A stretch of 64,000 nt of DNA from Pyropia haitanensis (taxonomy: Eukaryota > Rhodophyta > Bangiophyceae > Bangiales > Bangiaceae), in the NCBI GenBank assembly GCA_008729055.1, contig SDUX01000010.1, positions 1,116,001-1,180,000 on the forward strand. Direction: 5' to 3'. The position numbers were made by a program, and so were the translations under genes. Below the pieces are notes generated by a model. The model worked only from the letters and a program-made list of their open reading frames with translations. It was not told where the DNA came from and did not search any database. Position 1 is the first letter of the stretch. Every line of letters begins with the position of its first letter. This document shows positions 63,729 to 64,000 of this stretch, piece after piece.

Positions 63729-64000
63729 ATGAATGGCGGCGCGCTCTGCCGCGGCCACAGGGACATGGCCGCCATAGACGGCCGCGGTGGCGCCACGGCG
63801 GCGGCGACGGCCGGGCGCTCGCCGCCCGACACGGTCGTCGCCGCGTCTGGGCGGCCCGCCAGGCCTCGTCGGCCAGCGGGCCCCTCCCACCCACAGTCCA
63901 GCCCCCCAATTCCTCCACCCCTCATTCACCCCCCCCCCCCCCCCCCCCCCCCAGCCAGCCCCCGGCGCGACCCCGCGCCTAGCCGCTCAGCCGCGCGTGG
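63729..64000 (+). CDS. Possible start of a gene cut by the window end
   Basis: From the ATG at 63729 (CCACGATGA) a frame reads MNGGALCRGHRDMAAIDGRG and TAGRSPPDTVVAASGRPARP, then enters a C-run at about 63930-63952 and leaves the window without a stop. The start context and composition resemble other genes here, but there is no family match, and open frames are common at this GC content. Confidence 0.25.
   Translation, partial: MNGGALCRGHRDMAAIDGRGGATAAATAGRSPPDTVVAASGRPARPRRPAGPSHPQSSPPIPPPLIHPPPPPPPPASPRRDPAPSRSAAR

Noticed and set aside
1..64000. CRISPR array, bacterial operons, ribosome binding sites
   Set aside because: No regularly spaced repeats, and the gene set (TFIID, ISD11, SCY1-like, bZIP) and introns are eukaryotic.

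Overview
This is nuclear DNA from a eukaryote, and most probably from a red alga of the Bangiales (Porphyra or Pyropia type). The reasons are these. Base composition is extremely GC-rich, with long C and G homopolymers. Genes are compact, and only two introns can be placed with confidence. The proteins carry long Ala, Gly and Pro stretches. The set is clearly eukaryotic: TAF7, an SCY1-like pseudokinase, ISD11, bZIP and C2H2 factors. Several products look plastid-type: a rhodanese/parvulin fusion, a plastid-type methyltransferase, a kinase with a cyanobacterial-style C-terminus, and a repeat protein starting MGFVPS like red-algal transit peptides. The lineage is an inference; no rRNA or organelle marker is present.

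Left part (0-25 kb), in order: a five-finger C2H2 protein (+); an SCY1-like pseudokinase (-); an unassigned Gly/Ala-rich protein (+); a decayed class-3 (DAG-type) lipase (+); a probably plastid-targeted protein with about 13 amphipathic repeats (+); a zinc-ribbon methyltransferase (-); an MscS-type mechanosensitive channel with a long low-complexity tail (+); a parvulin-rhodanese protein (-); and ISD11/LYRM4 with one 604-base intron (-).

Middle (25-39.7 kb): this part is poor in recognisable genes. It holds a GC hairpin cluster, a 0.9-kb terminal-inverted-repeat element with a 3-bp target duplication and a broken Myb/SANT-like reading frame (PIF/Harbinger type), moderately GC-rich sequence with no convincing gene, and then about 7 kb of extreme homopolymer DNA. 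In that last part C-tracts lie on the top strand up to about 36.65 kb, and G-tracts after it.

Right part (39.7-64 kb): a second five-finger C2H2 protein (+); TAF7 (-); a two-exon DUF6924-like protein (-); an acidic membrane protein (+); a short-chain dehydrogenase with abnormal catalytic spacing (+); a bZIP factor (-); a Ser/Thr kinase with a DWG motif and a membrane C-terminus (+); and possibly the start of another gene.

The genes do not form a pathway or cluster; this is ordinary interspersed nuclear gene order. A recurring technical point is that six to eight genes can be read through only if the frame changes inside a G or C homopolymer. This points to consensus errors in those tracts, so exact protein ends there are uncertain.
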